Assembly (NCBI GenBank): GCA_023055355.1
Contig: JALJCS010000056.1
Span: 682,001 to 746,000, forward strand
Source of the DNA: Agelaius tricolor
Lineage: Eukaryota; Chordata; Aves; Passeriformes; Icteridae
Length of the DNA stretch: 64,000 nt
Direction of reading: 5' to 3'
Position numbers and translations under genes: made by a program. Of the stretch, positions 11,058-22,049 are shown in pieces (the first letter of the stretch is position 1; each line of letters begins with the position of its first letter). The notes beneath the pieces were generated by a model. The model worked only from the letters and a program-made list of their open reading frames with translations. It was not told the DNA's origin and searched no databases.

Positions 11058-11346
11058 CTGTCAGCAATCTCGCTCTGGCTCTGATTATGATCTGAGCTGT
11101 CATCTCTAATTTTGTAAAAATTGCTTTTTGAGATCTGTAGGGTAAGAAAACTCATTCAATTATCAGGAGAGGATCTCTCTTTGAAGTGTCCCATTGAAAT
11201 ATGAGACCATACAATTGCATTTTTTCTCCTAACACTGCAAGAAGAAACGGTTGTGACAGTGCACAATGATGTGCCTGTCTTTGTTGAAGGGCCTCAGCAA
11301 CTTTCTCAAGGGCTTCCTGGGCCTCAGCTGTGAGGGTTCTGGGAGA

Positions 11347-12260
11347 TTAAATGTTGCAGTCTCCTCTTAATAAGTTGAAAAGTGGTGCAAGTTCATAATT
11401 GGTGATTCCCAAAATTGGCCTGATCCAATTGATTTCTCCCAAAAGCTGCTGTAAATCTTGTAAATTGTTGACATTGGTTCTGAGCTGTATTCTCTGCGGC
11501 CTAATTGTTTGCTCTGTGATTCTCCAACACAAGTATTTCCATGGTGAGACTCCTTGACCTGTGTTTTGAACTTCTGCAATCATGCTGTCATGAGCCTCTT
11601 GCATTTCTTTGTGTGTTGGCACTGCAATGAGCAGATCATCCATGAGCTGATCATCGCTTGTGGATGTTTTTCTCAAGCTGGAGACAAGGCCTGTGCCACA
11701 AACCATTGGCAAATCACTGGCAAGTTTTTAAGTCCTTGAGAAAGAACCAGCCAATGATATCCTTTCAGAGGTTCTTGTTTGTTGATGCTTGGAACAGAAA
11801 ATGCAAATTGAGGGGTGTCTTCTGGATGAAGTAGAATGTTGAAGAAACAATCTTTCAGATCTATAATTGCAAGTGGCCACTGTCTCAGGATCATTGAGAG
11901 AGAAGGAAGTCCAAGTTGAAGTGGTCCCATCTCTTCAATGACCTTGTTGATTTTTCTGAGGTCATGGAGCAATCTTCATGAATTGGAAGTTTTCCTGTGG
12001 ATAACGAACACTGGAGAATTCCAAGGACTACCTGTTGGCTTGATGTGGCCTTTCTGCAGTTGTTCCTCCACCAATTCTTTGAGAGCACTCAGTTTCTTTT
12101 GTTCCAGGGGCCACTGGTCCACCCAGACAGGGTTCTCTGTCTTCCAAGTCAGTTTCAGGGTGGTGAGTGCCTCAGTGACCCCTATAAAAATCCACTTCAG
12201 TTCTTGTTCCCCATTGTGACAGGACATCTCTTCCCCATACTGTGATGGGTCTCTGCACAA
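11347..12260 (-). pseudogene. Reverse transcriptase of ERV B
   Basis: RT spread over three frames: start [16 protein letters not shown] (12260-11976), fingers/palm DLKDCFFNILLHPED (11972-11673), then the active-site piece (11712-11347) reading LMDD where the family has Y-x-D-D. The following WKYL and INWIRPILGI match the RT end. Non-functional. Confidence 0.88.
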
Positions 12261-12441
12261 TGAAGGGACGAATGACTGTTACCTTTCCTTCTGGCCCTGT
12301 AACGATGATTGAGTTTTCACTCTGCATGCATAATGTGGTTCCCCCAATTCCTGTGAGAGACTTCAAAGGTGTAATCAAGTTCCATTCTCTGGGCCAAAAG
12401 ATGGGGGTAATGACTGTGACATCTGCACCAGTATCCAACAT
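12172..12441 (-). pseudogene. Protease of ERV B
   Basis: Aspartic protease with an intact active site (LDTGADVTVI) and the C-terminal [10 protein letters not shown]. It stops just after the domain, and RT starts in another frame. I cannot tell whether this shift was a natural frameshift or decay. Confidence 0.85.
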
Positions 12442-12824
12442 GCCTATGATTGTGACTGTTTTGCTATTTTGTGTCTATTTGCAGGTTATTTGTGGTTGAT
12501 CATGGCCTATTTGTTTTATCCAGAAGACATAAGTTTCAATGCCTTCACTTTCAGAGGATGCTTGCTGATTCACTGTTGGCATGACTCATTTCTCTATTGC
12601 ATTGGATGGTAGAGTGATGGCCTTGGCTATTGCAGTATTTTCCGGAACAATCAATGGAGATCGTAAGGCTTGGGCCAAACTTTTAATTCTTCATTATGGT
12701 TCGCTGAAATGACTGACGGAAAGATGATGAGCACCAAATGCTGCTTCTGTCTTTGCCTATAATTAAAAATTCTCGTCTTTTCCATGATGTTCCAGTGACT
12801 CCTGTGGATATCACTGCATGACTC
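12442..12824 (-). pseudogene. dUTPase-like region of ERV B
   Basis: Degraded pro sequence between the nucleocapsid and protease. Pieces such as SAIWCSSS-like and WKRREFLIIGKD appear in the 12949-12683 frame but the frame is not kept. Assigned as dUTPase by position and by analogy with A. Confidence 0.5.
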
Positions 12825-13461
12825 TCATTCATGAAGTATGTTAATTTGGAAGCTGCCAATTTGCATTGCGCACCTGGGGATAATAATCTGGGTCCCTGGG
12901 AAAGCGGCATATGGTCCTGTGTAGACAGTCTGACTGGGGTTCCCCACATATTGTATGTTTTGAGGGGCCCCAGGCTGATGAGCCGCCGTCATTTTTTGTG
13001 TCATAGCACGCTGGCGTGCTGTGCTCTTTTTGGAGTTACCCGGCATGGGTAGAGGCCTTCCACACACGTCTGCTTTGGAACGACACTGATTTGCAAAGTG
13101 TCTCACTTTTCTGCATCTTGGGCAATGATTTGGTGCCTCTGCTTTTGCGGTAGACTCTGGACAATACTTTTTTATATGTCCACATTTTCCACATTTAAAA
13201 CATGGCCTTTTGGCGAGTTCTGCTGTCATTATTTATGTGGAATTATCTTGTTGAGGAGTTACATAGAGAGGTGTGAGGGTTTTTTTGAGTCTTTGATCTG
13301 CTGCTGCTGCTAGAAGTTTCCTGAATTGTTCCCCCAAGATGTTTGCTTGAATCACTGCTACATGTTGAGGAATGCCTACCTTGTTGCAGGGTTTATCGTT
13401 TGAGGCAAGGTTGGTTGTGGATCAGGTAAGGCATTAATTATATGTTTGCATTCTTCATTGG
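12825..13461 (-). pseudogene. gag 3' part of ERV B (capsid end and nucleocapsid)
   Basis: Capsid C-terminus (EECKHIINALPDPQPT) followed by a nucleocapsid with two zinc knuckles, CFKCGKCGHIKKYC and CPRCRKVRHFANQC. Two knuckles are normal for ERVK-like Gag. The reading starts exactly at the edge of provirus D and is the continuation of the capsid sequence found right of 30618. Confidence 0.9.
13457..13461. other. Target-site duplication of provirus D (left)
   Basis: ATTGG here and ATTGG at 30619-30623 flank the two D LTRs. Five bases is usual for ERVL-type integration, and the gag sequence of B is continuous across the pair. Confidence 0.9.
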
Positions 13462-14128
13462 TGTCTTGGTTTGAAAAGACAGGTGTCTGCTAAGGAAAGC
13501 AGGAGCCTCCCCTGAAATGGAAAAATGTAAACCCCCTCCCTCCAAATTGTTATAATTTTGAAATTAAGGGGGGCTCTCAGGCAAAGATATGGGAGAAGGA
13601 ATAACAGTTCTTTATTAGGGAAGAAAATAAAAATGAAATAAACAATGCAGTAATAGAAAACAACACTGACAGTCAGAATAGGACCTGACACCCTGTTGGT
13701 CAGGGTGTTGGTAGCAGTCCAATTGAAATGGTGGCTGCAGTCCTCCTGGAGCATCAGGTGTGGTTCTGTTGAAGTAGTGATCCTGTAGAAGGATGTAGTC
13801 TTCCTCTAAAGATCCAGTGGTGGTGTAGATGGGTCTGGTCTTCCTCTGGTAATCCAGTGGAAAGACTGTCCTGGTGTCCCAAAATCTCAGATTATATCTA
13901 GTTAGGAATGCTTGGTTACTCCCTCTGGGCGGAGCATCTCACAATGGGATGCTGTAATTTTTATCAGTCACGCAGTGACACTCAATGGCTCATTAACAGA
14001 AGATATCTCCTAGAGGGAAGATTGGTTTGTGGAAGAGATAAAGAAAACTGCCCAATTAACCCAAGATAACTGCCACACCTCTAACAGATGGCAAATAGAA
14101 TACACACATGACCCTGCAATCTAGGACA
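13462..14128 (-). repeat. 3' LTR of provirus D
   Basis: Minus strand runs from TGTCCTAG to AACCAAGACA. Polyadenylation signal AATAAA (minus) at 13611-13616. Longer than its partner by ~55 bp because of a different number of a short repeat resembling TCTTCCTCTGGTAATCCAGTGG around 13690-13870. Confidence 0.92.
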
Positions 14129-14145
14129 TTATCCACCCCTTATTC
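14129..14145 (-). other. Polypurine tract of provirus D
   Basis: The minus strand reads AATAAGGGGTGGATAA directly before the LTR start TGTCC. Confidence 0.75.
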
Positions 14146-14172
14146 TATTCCCATCTGCATCACAATGAAACC

Positions 14173-14520
14173 TTACACACTGTTCTCACTTAAGACTAGG
14201 TTTCCCTCTGGTACACAATGGCTTTCTCCATCTTTCTGCATTATCCACCAAGTGTAACCAGGTCCTTGAGCAAACACAATCTCACGGAGGGGTTTGTCTT
14301 TGCCTGAGGTGGGATTAATCCAAATAGTCTTTCCTAAAATACCTTTCATATCTACTGCAGGGACTTTATCTCCGTCCACTGTGTGTAAGGGTTCAGGCTA
14401 GGCAAGATCAGCTTGACTGATGGACCCTCGGGTGTTGACCATCCAGGTGGCTTCTGTTAAGTTCATTTCCCAATTTCTAAAAGTTCCCGCGCCAACTGCC
14501 TTCAGGGTAGTCTTAAGCAG
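14173..14520 (-). pseudogene. Integrase C-terminal part of provirus D
   Basis: End of ERVL integrase: LLKTTLKAVG..., NLTEATWMVNTRG, then the C-terminal domain GKTIWINPTSGKDKP ... CVPEGNLVLSEN. A stop near 14400 separates two pieces in otherwise good register. The upstream half lies beyond solo LTR E1 and resumes at 15183. Confidence 0.88.
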
Positions 14521-15182
14521 TGTTGTGTTGTGTCTGTATAAGTTGGACTGTTCTGTTCCCCCCTATCATGTAATGGTTCTGCCCTGGTTCTCCCTTCCCT
14601 CCTTCATGCTGCCAGTTATCCCAACTCTTCCCCAGTTGCCTTGGAGATCAATGTACCCTTTCTCAAATCCCTCCCCAGTGCCCTGTCCCTCACTCGGCGC
14701 TCCCACCCTTCTCTCTAGAACTCTCTAGAAACTTCCAGCTAGAGCGTCGAGTGATTGGCTCAGGAGCCGGGGCCCCACCCTCAAGTTATCCCCATCGGGG
14801 TTTTCCCTAAATCAATCTTTTGTATCCCACTCCCCTCTGAAACCCTATTCGTCCAAGGACTGACTCCTCCCCTGTGTCCCTCCCTCCTTATAAGCTGTTG
14901 CAACTCCTCCCTTGCTCTCTTCGGTTGTCAGTTTCCCCTGGGACCCAATAAACCTGGATTCACCACAGCTGGAGAGCGCTCTCTTCTTATTTCTGCTGAC
15001 TGTAGCCATAAGCCAAGCCACATCCTACCACAAGGTCGCGCTGCTGTCATAGCACAGAGCGTTTGCCTTAGGTGCTGTCCCGAACCATGGAGATTGGGAT
15101 AGTGCCCCCGTACTGCTAGCAGTGCTGGATAGCTAGCCGGGACGTCCGAGAAGGACAATCTTTCTCCAGCTGGACCACTTCA
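14521..15182 (+). repeat. Solo LTR E1
   Basis: TGTTGTG...CTTCA, 662 bp, opposite in strand to D, with TTATAAG at 14888-14894 and AATAAA at 14947-14952. The 6-bp duplication AAGCAG is at 14515-14520 and 15183-15188. It interrupts the integrase of D within one codon run. Same family as 40271-40866. Confidence 0.92.
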
Positions 15183-15962
15183 AAGCAGTCCGTTGCACCA
15201 TTCAACTTTCCCGGCAGCTGGTGCATGATAGGGGATATGATAGATCCATTCAATACCATGTTCCCTGGCCCAGGTGTTGGTAAGGCCATTCTTGAAATGG
15301 GTCCCGTTGTCTGACTCAATTCTCTCAGGGGTGCCCTGTCTCCACAGGACTTGCTTTTCCAGGCCCAGGATGGTGTTCTGGGCAGTAGCGTGAGACACAG
15401 GGTAGGTCTCCAACTATCCAGTAGTAGATTCCACCATGGTCAGCACAGAGCACTTGCCTTGGCGTGTCTGGGGCAGTGTGATGTAGTCAATCTACCAGGC
15501 CTCCCCATACTTATATTTGGACCACCACCCACCATATCATAGGGGCTTTATTCACTTCGCCTGCTTGATCGCAGCACACATCTCACAGTCATGGATAACC
15601 TGTGAAATACTGTCCATGGTTGAATCCACCCCTCGGTCTTGTGCCCACTTCTGGGTGGCATCTCTGCCCTGATGATCTGAGGCATCATGGGCCCATTGAA
15701 CTAGGAACAACTCTCACTCGTGTTGCCAATCTAAGTCTATCTTTGACACCTCTATCTTTGTTGCCTGATCTACCTGCTTGTTGTTTCAGTGTTCCTCATC
15801 AGCCTGACTCTTAGGGACATGGGCATCTACATGATGGACTTTCACAGGTAGCTTCTCTGCCTGAGTGGCAATGTCTTTCCATTCATCAGCAGCCCAGATT
15901 GGCTTTCCTCTACGCTGCCAGTTGGCCTTTTTCCACCTTTCCAGCCAGCCCTACAGAGCATT
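15183..15962 (-). pseudogene. Integrase core and RNaseH end of provirus D
   Basis: RNaseH tail (WWKKANWQRRGKPIWAA-like, HHVDAHVPKSQADEEHWNNKQVDQA) followed by integrase: zinc residues (AHDASDHQ..., HDCEMC), first catalytic Asp in DYITLP, second in SDNGTHF and Glu in GKVEWCN. All three catalytic acids are kept, but several stops interrupt the frame. Confidence 0.87.
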
Positions 15963-16980
15963 TGATATGTTTTCTCCTCAAGCATGGTCTTATGAGATCT
16001 CAGAGAACCTTTCAAACCCGAGATAGCCCACCTACCTCAAATGGCATAAAATTAGCAGGATGACTTCTGAGGTAGTGTTGGAAACAGAAAAGTTTTAATA
16101 AAAGGCAAAATAACAAAGCTCTTGCAGAGAAAACCTGAGCCAGGGGCAAGAGGTTCTTTCTCCTGCTAGAAACACCCCACAAAAGTGATTATTTCTTTTC
16201 TTCTCTTCTTTTTCTAGTGAATTAATTAGGTGGGACCTTTTGGCTTCTGTCAAGTTGGCAGCCCTAAGTTCAAGGTAAAGTTTCAAAGGTCCTATGAGGA
16301 GTCTTTTTACTAAATTGAGGAGAGAAACTTCTGGGCTTTTTTCCTTTTTAAGGAGACAAAGGATAATTTGGTCACTCCATCAACAAGGGGTGAATCCTGA
16401 TTTTAAAGGGTTAAGATCTTAGCTGAGGGTTAGAACCAATTCATATTGAAGTTAGATACACCAACAATAGGTTAATGATTATTAGATGCTTAAGCTAAAG
16501 CTAATTGTTATATTATGAGCTCACTTGTAGAAGGAAGTGGAGCAAGTGAACCATTATAGGAACATACTGAAACCAGTAGAACAATGCCCAGCACCTGGAC
16601 TCTATGTCAATCCATCATGAAGCAGGGGGCCTTGGATCGCGCCAGAGGGTCACAGAGATCTGACAAAGACCTTCCTGACTTCATCCCTGGGACCACTGAC
16701 CCAATTTGGGACTACTGACCCAATTTGAGAGAAGAATTGCTCACGCGTAAAAGACTAATAACCTCATTTTAATACAAAACGGGGATGGGAGGTTCTAGGG
16801 TTGTGCATATGTATTATTTTGGGAAATAAATAAAAGGCAAAAATCCTTGTACGGTGCTGTCACGCATTTCAGGAAGGACCCCTCTGTGCCTCCTGCCGGC
16901 ATAATAAACATACGACTTTCTAACTTTGACTAGTTAGAGAGTCTTTGTCCGTGATTTTTGGTTTGAACGATTCAGGGGCA
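15963..16980 (+). repeat. Solo LTR H
   Basis: 1018 bp from TGATATG to CAGGGGCA, with AATAAA at 16903-16908. The 4-bp duplication CATT is at 15959-15962 and 16981-16984, pointing to a gamma/ERV1-type integrase. It splits the RNaseH region of D; coding sense resumes across the junction (SWMVVSACRN | AL). Confidence 0.88.
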
Positions 16981-16984
16981 CATT

Positions 16985-17925
16985 CCTACAAGCACTGACT
17001 ACCATCCATGAATCAGTATAAAGGTAGAGCTTTGGTCACTTCTCCACTTCTCTCTTTCAGCAATGTCCAGGGCCAGCTGAACGGCCTTGAGTTCAGCAAG
17101 TTGACTTGATCAACCTTCTCCTTCAGTAGCTTGTGCAACCTGTCGTGTGGAGATCCATACGGCTGCTCTCTACTTCCGGTTCATCCCTATGATGCGACAG
17201 GAACCATCAGTGAAAAGAGCATAGCGTGTTTCCTCTGGTGGTAGTTGGTTGTATGGTGGAGCTTCTTCAGCACGTGTCACTTACTCTTGTTCCTCTTCAT
17301 CAGTGAGACCAAAGTTTTCACCTTCCATCCAGTTTGTAATTATCTCCAAAATCCCAGGGCAATTCAGGTTTCCAATAAGGGCACGCTGCGTGATGAGAGC
17401 AATCCATTTGCTCCATGTAGCATCAGTGGCATGGTGGGTAGTGGGCATCTTTTCTTTAAACAATCACCCCAGCACCAGTAGTCAGGGTGCCAGGAGGAGT
17501 TGTGCTTCTGTACCAATCATCTCCAAGGTGACTTGAACTCCTTCATAAGCGGCCAAGATTTCCTTCTCTGTGGGAGTATAGTTGGCTTCAGCCCCTCTGT
17601 AACTTTGGCTCCAGAATGTCACCCTGGTTTTTTAAGATTTTCTAAGCCTTCTGATGTTGACATCCTTGTAGTGAACTTTCTCACACACTTTCTGTAAATA
17701 ACTCATTGTTTCGCGTTCCTTTATGGAGGAGGAGAAAGTTGATGGACTGTTGGTTTGACCAGTGTCATTGGAGAGGTGGCACTGTCACCCTCCAATCTGC
17801 TGTCACTTTTGGAAAACTATAAATGTTGGAGTCAGAAAATAAACTTCCCTTTTTTCTTCACCTTGAGAACAGCAGTGTGAGCTTGTGTTCTTTCGTGTCC
17901 TATAGTGACACCAGAATCCCAGTGG
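16985..17925 (-). pseudogene. RNaseH N-terminal part and RT end of provirus D
   Basis: Minus-strand ERVL sequence between RT and solo LTR H, containing the RNaseH start and the DSWMV motif of ERVL RNaseH next to the LTR. Translation is broken at several places; family assignment rests on position and short matches. Confidence 0.7.
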
Positions 17926-19300
17926 TCAGCCTTGAGTCTCCCCAGACACCTTCTGCCAAAGGCTCCGGGACAAGCCATTGCTCCCAGCTGCAGAGTACAG
18001 CACATTCTTCACCTCTGGTCCCGTCCTGACAGGGCCAAGAGCTACCGCATGAGCGATCTCCTGCTTGATCTGGGCAAAAGCTTGCTGCTGTTCAGGGCCC
18101 CAGTGGAAATCATTCTTTTTGCGGGTGACCAGGTAGAGAGGGCTCACAGTCTGGCTGTACTCAGGAATGTGCATTCTCCAAAAACCTATGGCACCTAGGA
18201 AAGCTTGTGTTTCCTTCTTGCTGGTTGGTGGAGACATGGCTGTGATCTTGTTGATGACCTCAGTGGGAATCTGACACCATCCGTCTTGCCACTTTACTCC
18301 CAGGAACTGGATCTCTCGGGCAGGTCCCTTGACTTTACTCTTCTTGATGGTGAAGCCGGCTTCTAGCAGAATCTGGATGATCCTCTCTCCTTTCTCAAAT
18401 ACTTCCATTGCTGTGCTCCCCCACACAATGATGTCATTGATGTACTGCAGGTGTTCTGGAGCCTCACCCTTTTCCAGTGCAGCCTGGATCAGTCCATGGC
18501 AGATGGTGGGGTTGTGCTTCCACCCCTGGGGCAGTTGGTTCCAGGTGTACTGCATGCCCCTCCAGGTGAAAGCAAACTGAGGTCTGCATTCTGTTGTCAG
18601 AGGAATGGAGAAAAATACGTTGGCAATGTCAATAGTAGAGTACCACTTTGCTGCCTTGGACTCCAGCTCGTACTGGAGTTCCAGCATGTCCGGCACAGCA
18701 GCGCTCAGTGGTGGAGTCACTTCATTCAAGCCACGATAGTCCACAGTCAATCTCCATTCTCTGTCAGACTTGCGCACAGGCCAGATGGGACTGTTGAAGG
18801 GTGAGTGGGTTTTACTGACCATCCTTTGGCTCTCCAGCTCACGGATCATTTTGTGGATGGGGATCACAGGATCCCAATTCATTCGATACTGCTGGCAGTG
18901 CACTGTAGAGGTGGCAATTGGCACTCGTTGCTCTTCCACCTTCAGGAGACCTACTGCAGATGGGTTTTTTGATAGTCCAGGAAAAGTGTTCAACTGCTTA
19001 ATGTTCTCTGCCTCTACAGCAGCTATGCCAAAAGCCCATCTGAGTCCCTTTGGGTCTTTGTAATAGCCATTCTGGAGGAAGTCTATGCTTAGAATACACA
19101 GGGCCTCTGGGCCAGTCACAATAGGATGTTTCTGCCACTCTTTCCCAGTCAGGCTCACCTTGGCTTCCAACAGGGTTAATTGCTGTGATCCCCCCATCAC
19201 CCCGGCAATGGAAACAGGTTCTGTCCTCACATGTCCCGATGGTATCAGGGTACACTGTGCACCAGTATTAACTAAGGCATTGTATTTTTTTGGTTCTGAT
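17926..19300 (-). pseudogene. Protease and reverse transcriptase of provirus D
   Basis: A 434-codon open frame (17926-19230) preceded in frame by the protease active-site region. That motif reads VNTGAQCTLIPS, so the catalytic Asp is Asn. RT has the ERVL features NSPIWPVRKSDREWRLTVDYRGLNE and LPQGWKHNPTICH, and the active site YINDIIVWG, in which the first Asp of YIDD is Asn. Both enzymes are therefore dead although the frame is long and open. Confidence 0.9.
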
Positions 19301-20983
19301 GTGCCAGGCCATTAGATCCACACCGTCCAGAAGATCCGGTTTTCCCGTGCCTCTCCCTGGCTAGAGGCAGGGCCCCTCTAGCCCTGGTTATTATTTCTTT
19401 CCAGGGCATACATACTAGAGGTTCCTTCAAGCAGATCTGACAGATCACACCGGGCAGCTCGGTCATGGGAGGTTGAGGCTACCTTCACTTTACTGGAATT
19501 CCCTTGGTTAGTGTTTCCCTCCTTGAGTTGACGCACTCATGCTGCCCAGGACAGAAGTAGGTTTTCCATCCCCACCTTCCCACGTCTTCCCCATGGTCAC
19601 GCAGAAAGAACCATAGGTCAGCATATGGGGTGTACCCTCTCTCTCTAGCTGGGGGACGTTGGGCTCTGACTTTGGGGCCTGTGACTTGCACCGGTGCAAT
19701 ATGGGAACTGTTCCTCCTCACCTCTTCCCTCATCTCCTCTCTGAGTTCTTGGACCACAGCAGAGACATGAGCCTGCATTGGGCCATTGATCATACTCTCA
19801 TAATTTCTAAGCTTGTTGGCAACAGAACCTAGTGTCTCTTGGTTGGTATCGGCATTAATCGTTGCAATGAAGGTGGTGTATTGAGATGGCCCTAGATTTG
19901 CCAGACCCCACAACATTTGCCCTGTGCACCTGACCTTGTCGGGGTCATTATCATGCTGTCCATCCCTCCCAAAGAGTACCTCAAATACTGCTACTTCTCT
20001 CAGCTGTTGGATCCCTTCCTCAAGGGTCTTCCAGTGCATTCTATGGTGGTGCTCCTGCATTTTCTCCCTGGGGACAAACCTTTCTCTGACACTCATTAAA
20101 AGCTGCTCTCAGAGGGAAAGGGACCCTGGCTCCCTTACAAAAATCTGATTTATACCTGAGTCCTGGGTCAAGGGTCCCAAATTCCTTCCCTCACCACCAT
20201 CCAGTTGCATGCCTGTACCCATAATGTCCCAGACCCGAAGTAGCCAGGTTTTATAATCCTCACATCCCCATCGTACAATGTCTTTGTGCAGATTACGGAG
20301 ACTTTCATATGTCAGGGACTCAGTGATGATTGCAACCTCTGGCTCCCCTGTGGGTTGTGAGGGCCCTCCATTCTAATCCTTGTCTGGGTGCTCTGATTTC
20401 ATTTTAGATGTCCTTGTTTCTACAGGGGCAACTGCTGCTGGCTGTGACTGCCTTTGCAGTTCAGCTACAACCTGGACAGTTGTAACATCTGTGGGTTCCA
20501 CTGCTGCACTATTAGACTTTCCCTCTTTGAGGCAGGGGGAGGGCTTCTCACCAGCTGGGGAAATATACTCTTTCAGCATCTGGCCTATCTCCTTCACCAG
20601 AACCCCCACCCAATCTGGGTAGTTCATATCTGAGGTAGGCTGTGGGGCAGGATCAGGCTCTGGGGCAGCAGCATCCCTAGTCTCTGGTGCCATGTCAGGT
20701 TCTGTGGTAGAATCCCTAGTCTCTGGGGTAGGTGTCAGGGTGGTTACCAAGGTTAATCTTCCCTTATCTCTGAATGCCAAATAGAATTGGCATATCAGCA
20801 ACACCAGCCACTGTATGATATCATTAGTATTTAGAGTGGATCTGGACCCTTCAAAAATTGGTGGGGCAGACCCAAAGAGATGGTCAAAGGGTTGGGAGAA
20901 AATTTCCCCTGGTGTCATTTCCTCACAGTAGATGCCATTATTAAAGTAACCCCAAAAACATACAGTTAGTGATAGCTCTGAAT
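19301..20983 (-). pseudogene. gag of provirus D
   Basis: ERVL Gag in broken frames. 20918-20373 holds a proline/acid-rich N-terminal region with repeats around PETRD. 20096-19485 holds the capsid (MLWGLANLGPSQYTTFIATINADTNQETLG) and a basic tail. The nucleocapsid region near 19450-19320 shows a CQICLKE-like stretch but no clean zinc knuckle. Confidence 0.8.
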
Positions 20984-21169
20984 CTATGTGCCTGCTTTCC
21001 AGAGGAAGTTAAAGATCCACAAATTCCTCACCTTATTCACCCATAAAACAAACCGGATAACAGCCACAGTAGCCTTAGTTATAGGACCCATGTTTAGATA
21101 AGGGCCTGCAAATGGGAGAAATACAGCCACAATCACATGCCACCCAAACCAGGGTAAGCTAGACCACAT
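20984..21169 (-). CDS. Small hydrophobic ORF before gag in provirus D
   Basis: ATG at 21167-21169 followed by TGG, 61 codons. Starts MWSSLPWFGWHVIVAVFL, then PYLNMG, with a second hydrophobic stretch (ATVAVIRFVLWV). The ATG lies about 88 nt after the primer site. A matching ORF lies in ERVL K (57498-57749), also starting MW, about 96 nt after its primer site, with a P-Y-L-x-N-M-like motif. Could be a membrane-inserted leader product or the true Gag N-terminus; function unknown. Confidence 0.5.
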   Translation of the reverse strand: MWSSLPWFGWHVIVAVFLPFAGPYLNMGPITKATVAVIRFVLWVNKVRNLWIFNFLWKAGT

Positions 21170-21256
21170 GGTGTCATTTAATGAGGTTTCTATATCAGCA
21201 CACAAAAATTAGATTACTCAGGAACTGTTATTCCCTTTTAGTTTCTATGCCCTCAT

Positions 21257-21274
21257 GCCTCACGTTGGGCACCA
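21257..21274 (-). other. Primer-binding site of provirus D
   Basis: The minus strand reads TGGTGCCCAACGTGAGGC, two mismatches from the tRNA-Lys1,2 site. It belongs to D although LTR G, not the D LTR, now lies next to it. Confidence 0.8.
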
Positions 21275-21279
21275 AAATC

Positions 21280-21615
21280 TGTATTGTAAATGCAGGCAGC
21301 CCCAACAAGGGGAGAGAATGATGCATCTGACTCCATCTTATCAGAAGGCTAATTTATTACTTTATTATACTATATTATATTAAAGAATACTATACTATAC
21401 TATACTAAAGAATACAAAAAAAGATAATTACTGAATGCTAAAAAAACAATAATGAAAACTTGTGACTCTTTCCAGACACAGCTTGGCCCTAATTGGCCAA
21501 TGAGTCAAAACAACTCACACCAGAGTCCAATCAAGCAATCAACTGTGGGCAAACAATCTCCAAACACATTCCACATGAGCACTGATTTGCGGAAACAAAA
21601 AAACTCCACAACTTT
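21280..21615 (-). repeat. LTR G, 3' half
   Basis: The R/U5 part of a solo LTR ending (minus) TTTACAATACA. It contains a TATAC-rich pentanucleotide array near 21360-21410. The other half is at 29874-30003. The duplication GATT is seen right after this end (21276-21279) and before the other end (30004-30007). Confidence 0.8.
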
Positions 21616-22037
21616 TGTGAAAATTGTAAAGCTGGTATGTTTATTACAGCGCTGGACACATGTGGGAATCATTCCCCTAAAATGACATGCATACCTCTGG
21701 GAACTCCAGATCCCCTTTTATCTCCCTCTCAAATACATATGCATGCAATTTCACAATAGGTTCATACATATTCATTCCACTGATTTTGGGTGACACTTGC
21801 CCCTAATTCTTCTTTATCAGAAAGAACTCCTGAGTCAGGTTGCCCTGCTCTGTCTGCCCCCCCCCCCCCCCCCCTTATCTTTTGTCCTTCAGCTGAAGCA
21901 GTCCCTCCAAGCACAGGCCCTTTGCAAGAACAGGCAGGCAGTCAGACTAAACAGCAAGCTACAGACTTAACTCAAAGATGCACATTTCACCTAAATCAAA
22001 ATGGATTTCTACCCTGGAAAATTTCCACTCTGCCTCA
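21616..22037 (-). repeat. 3' LTR of provirus F
   Basis: Minus: TGAGGCAGAGTGG to TTTTCACA, with AATAAA at 21640-21645. A C homopolymer lies near 21857-21874. Directly right of it the minus strand has a purine tract (AGGAAAGGGGGGAA). Confidence 0.92.
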
Positions 22038-22049
22038 TTCCCCCCTTTC

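Larger units (their letters stand above)
10265..13461 (-). mobile_element. ERV B (class II), left portion: gag 3' part to integrase
   Basis: Old ERVK/HML-like pol and gag remains on the minus strand, related to but distinct from A. Frame changes and stops are frequent. The left edge is LTR C, the right edge the 3' LTR of provirus D. The rest of gag resumes at 30619 on the far side of D. Confidence 0.9.
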
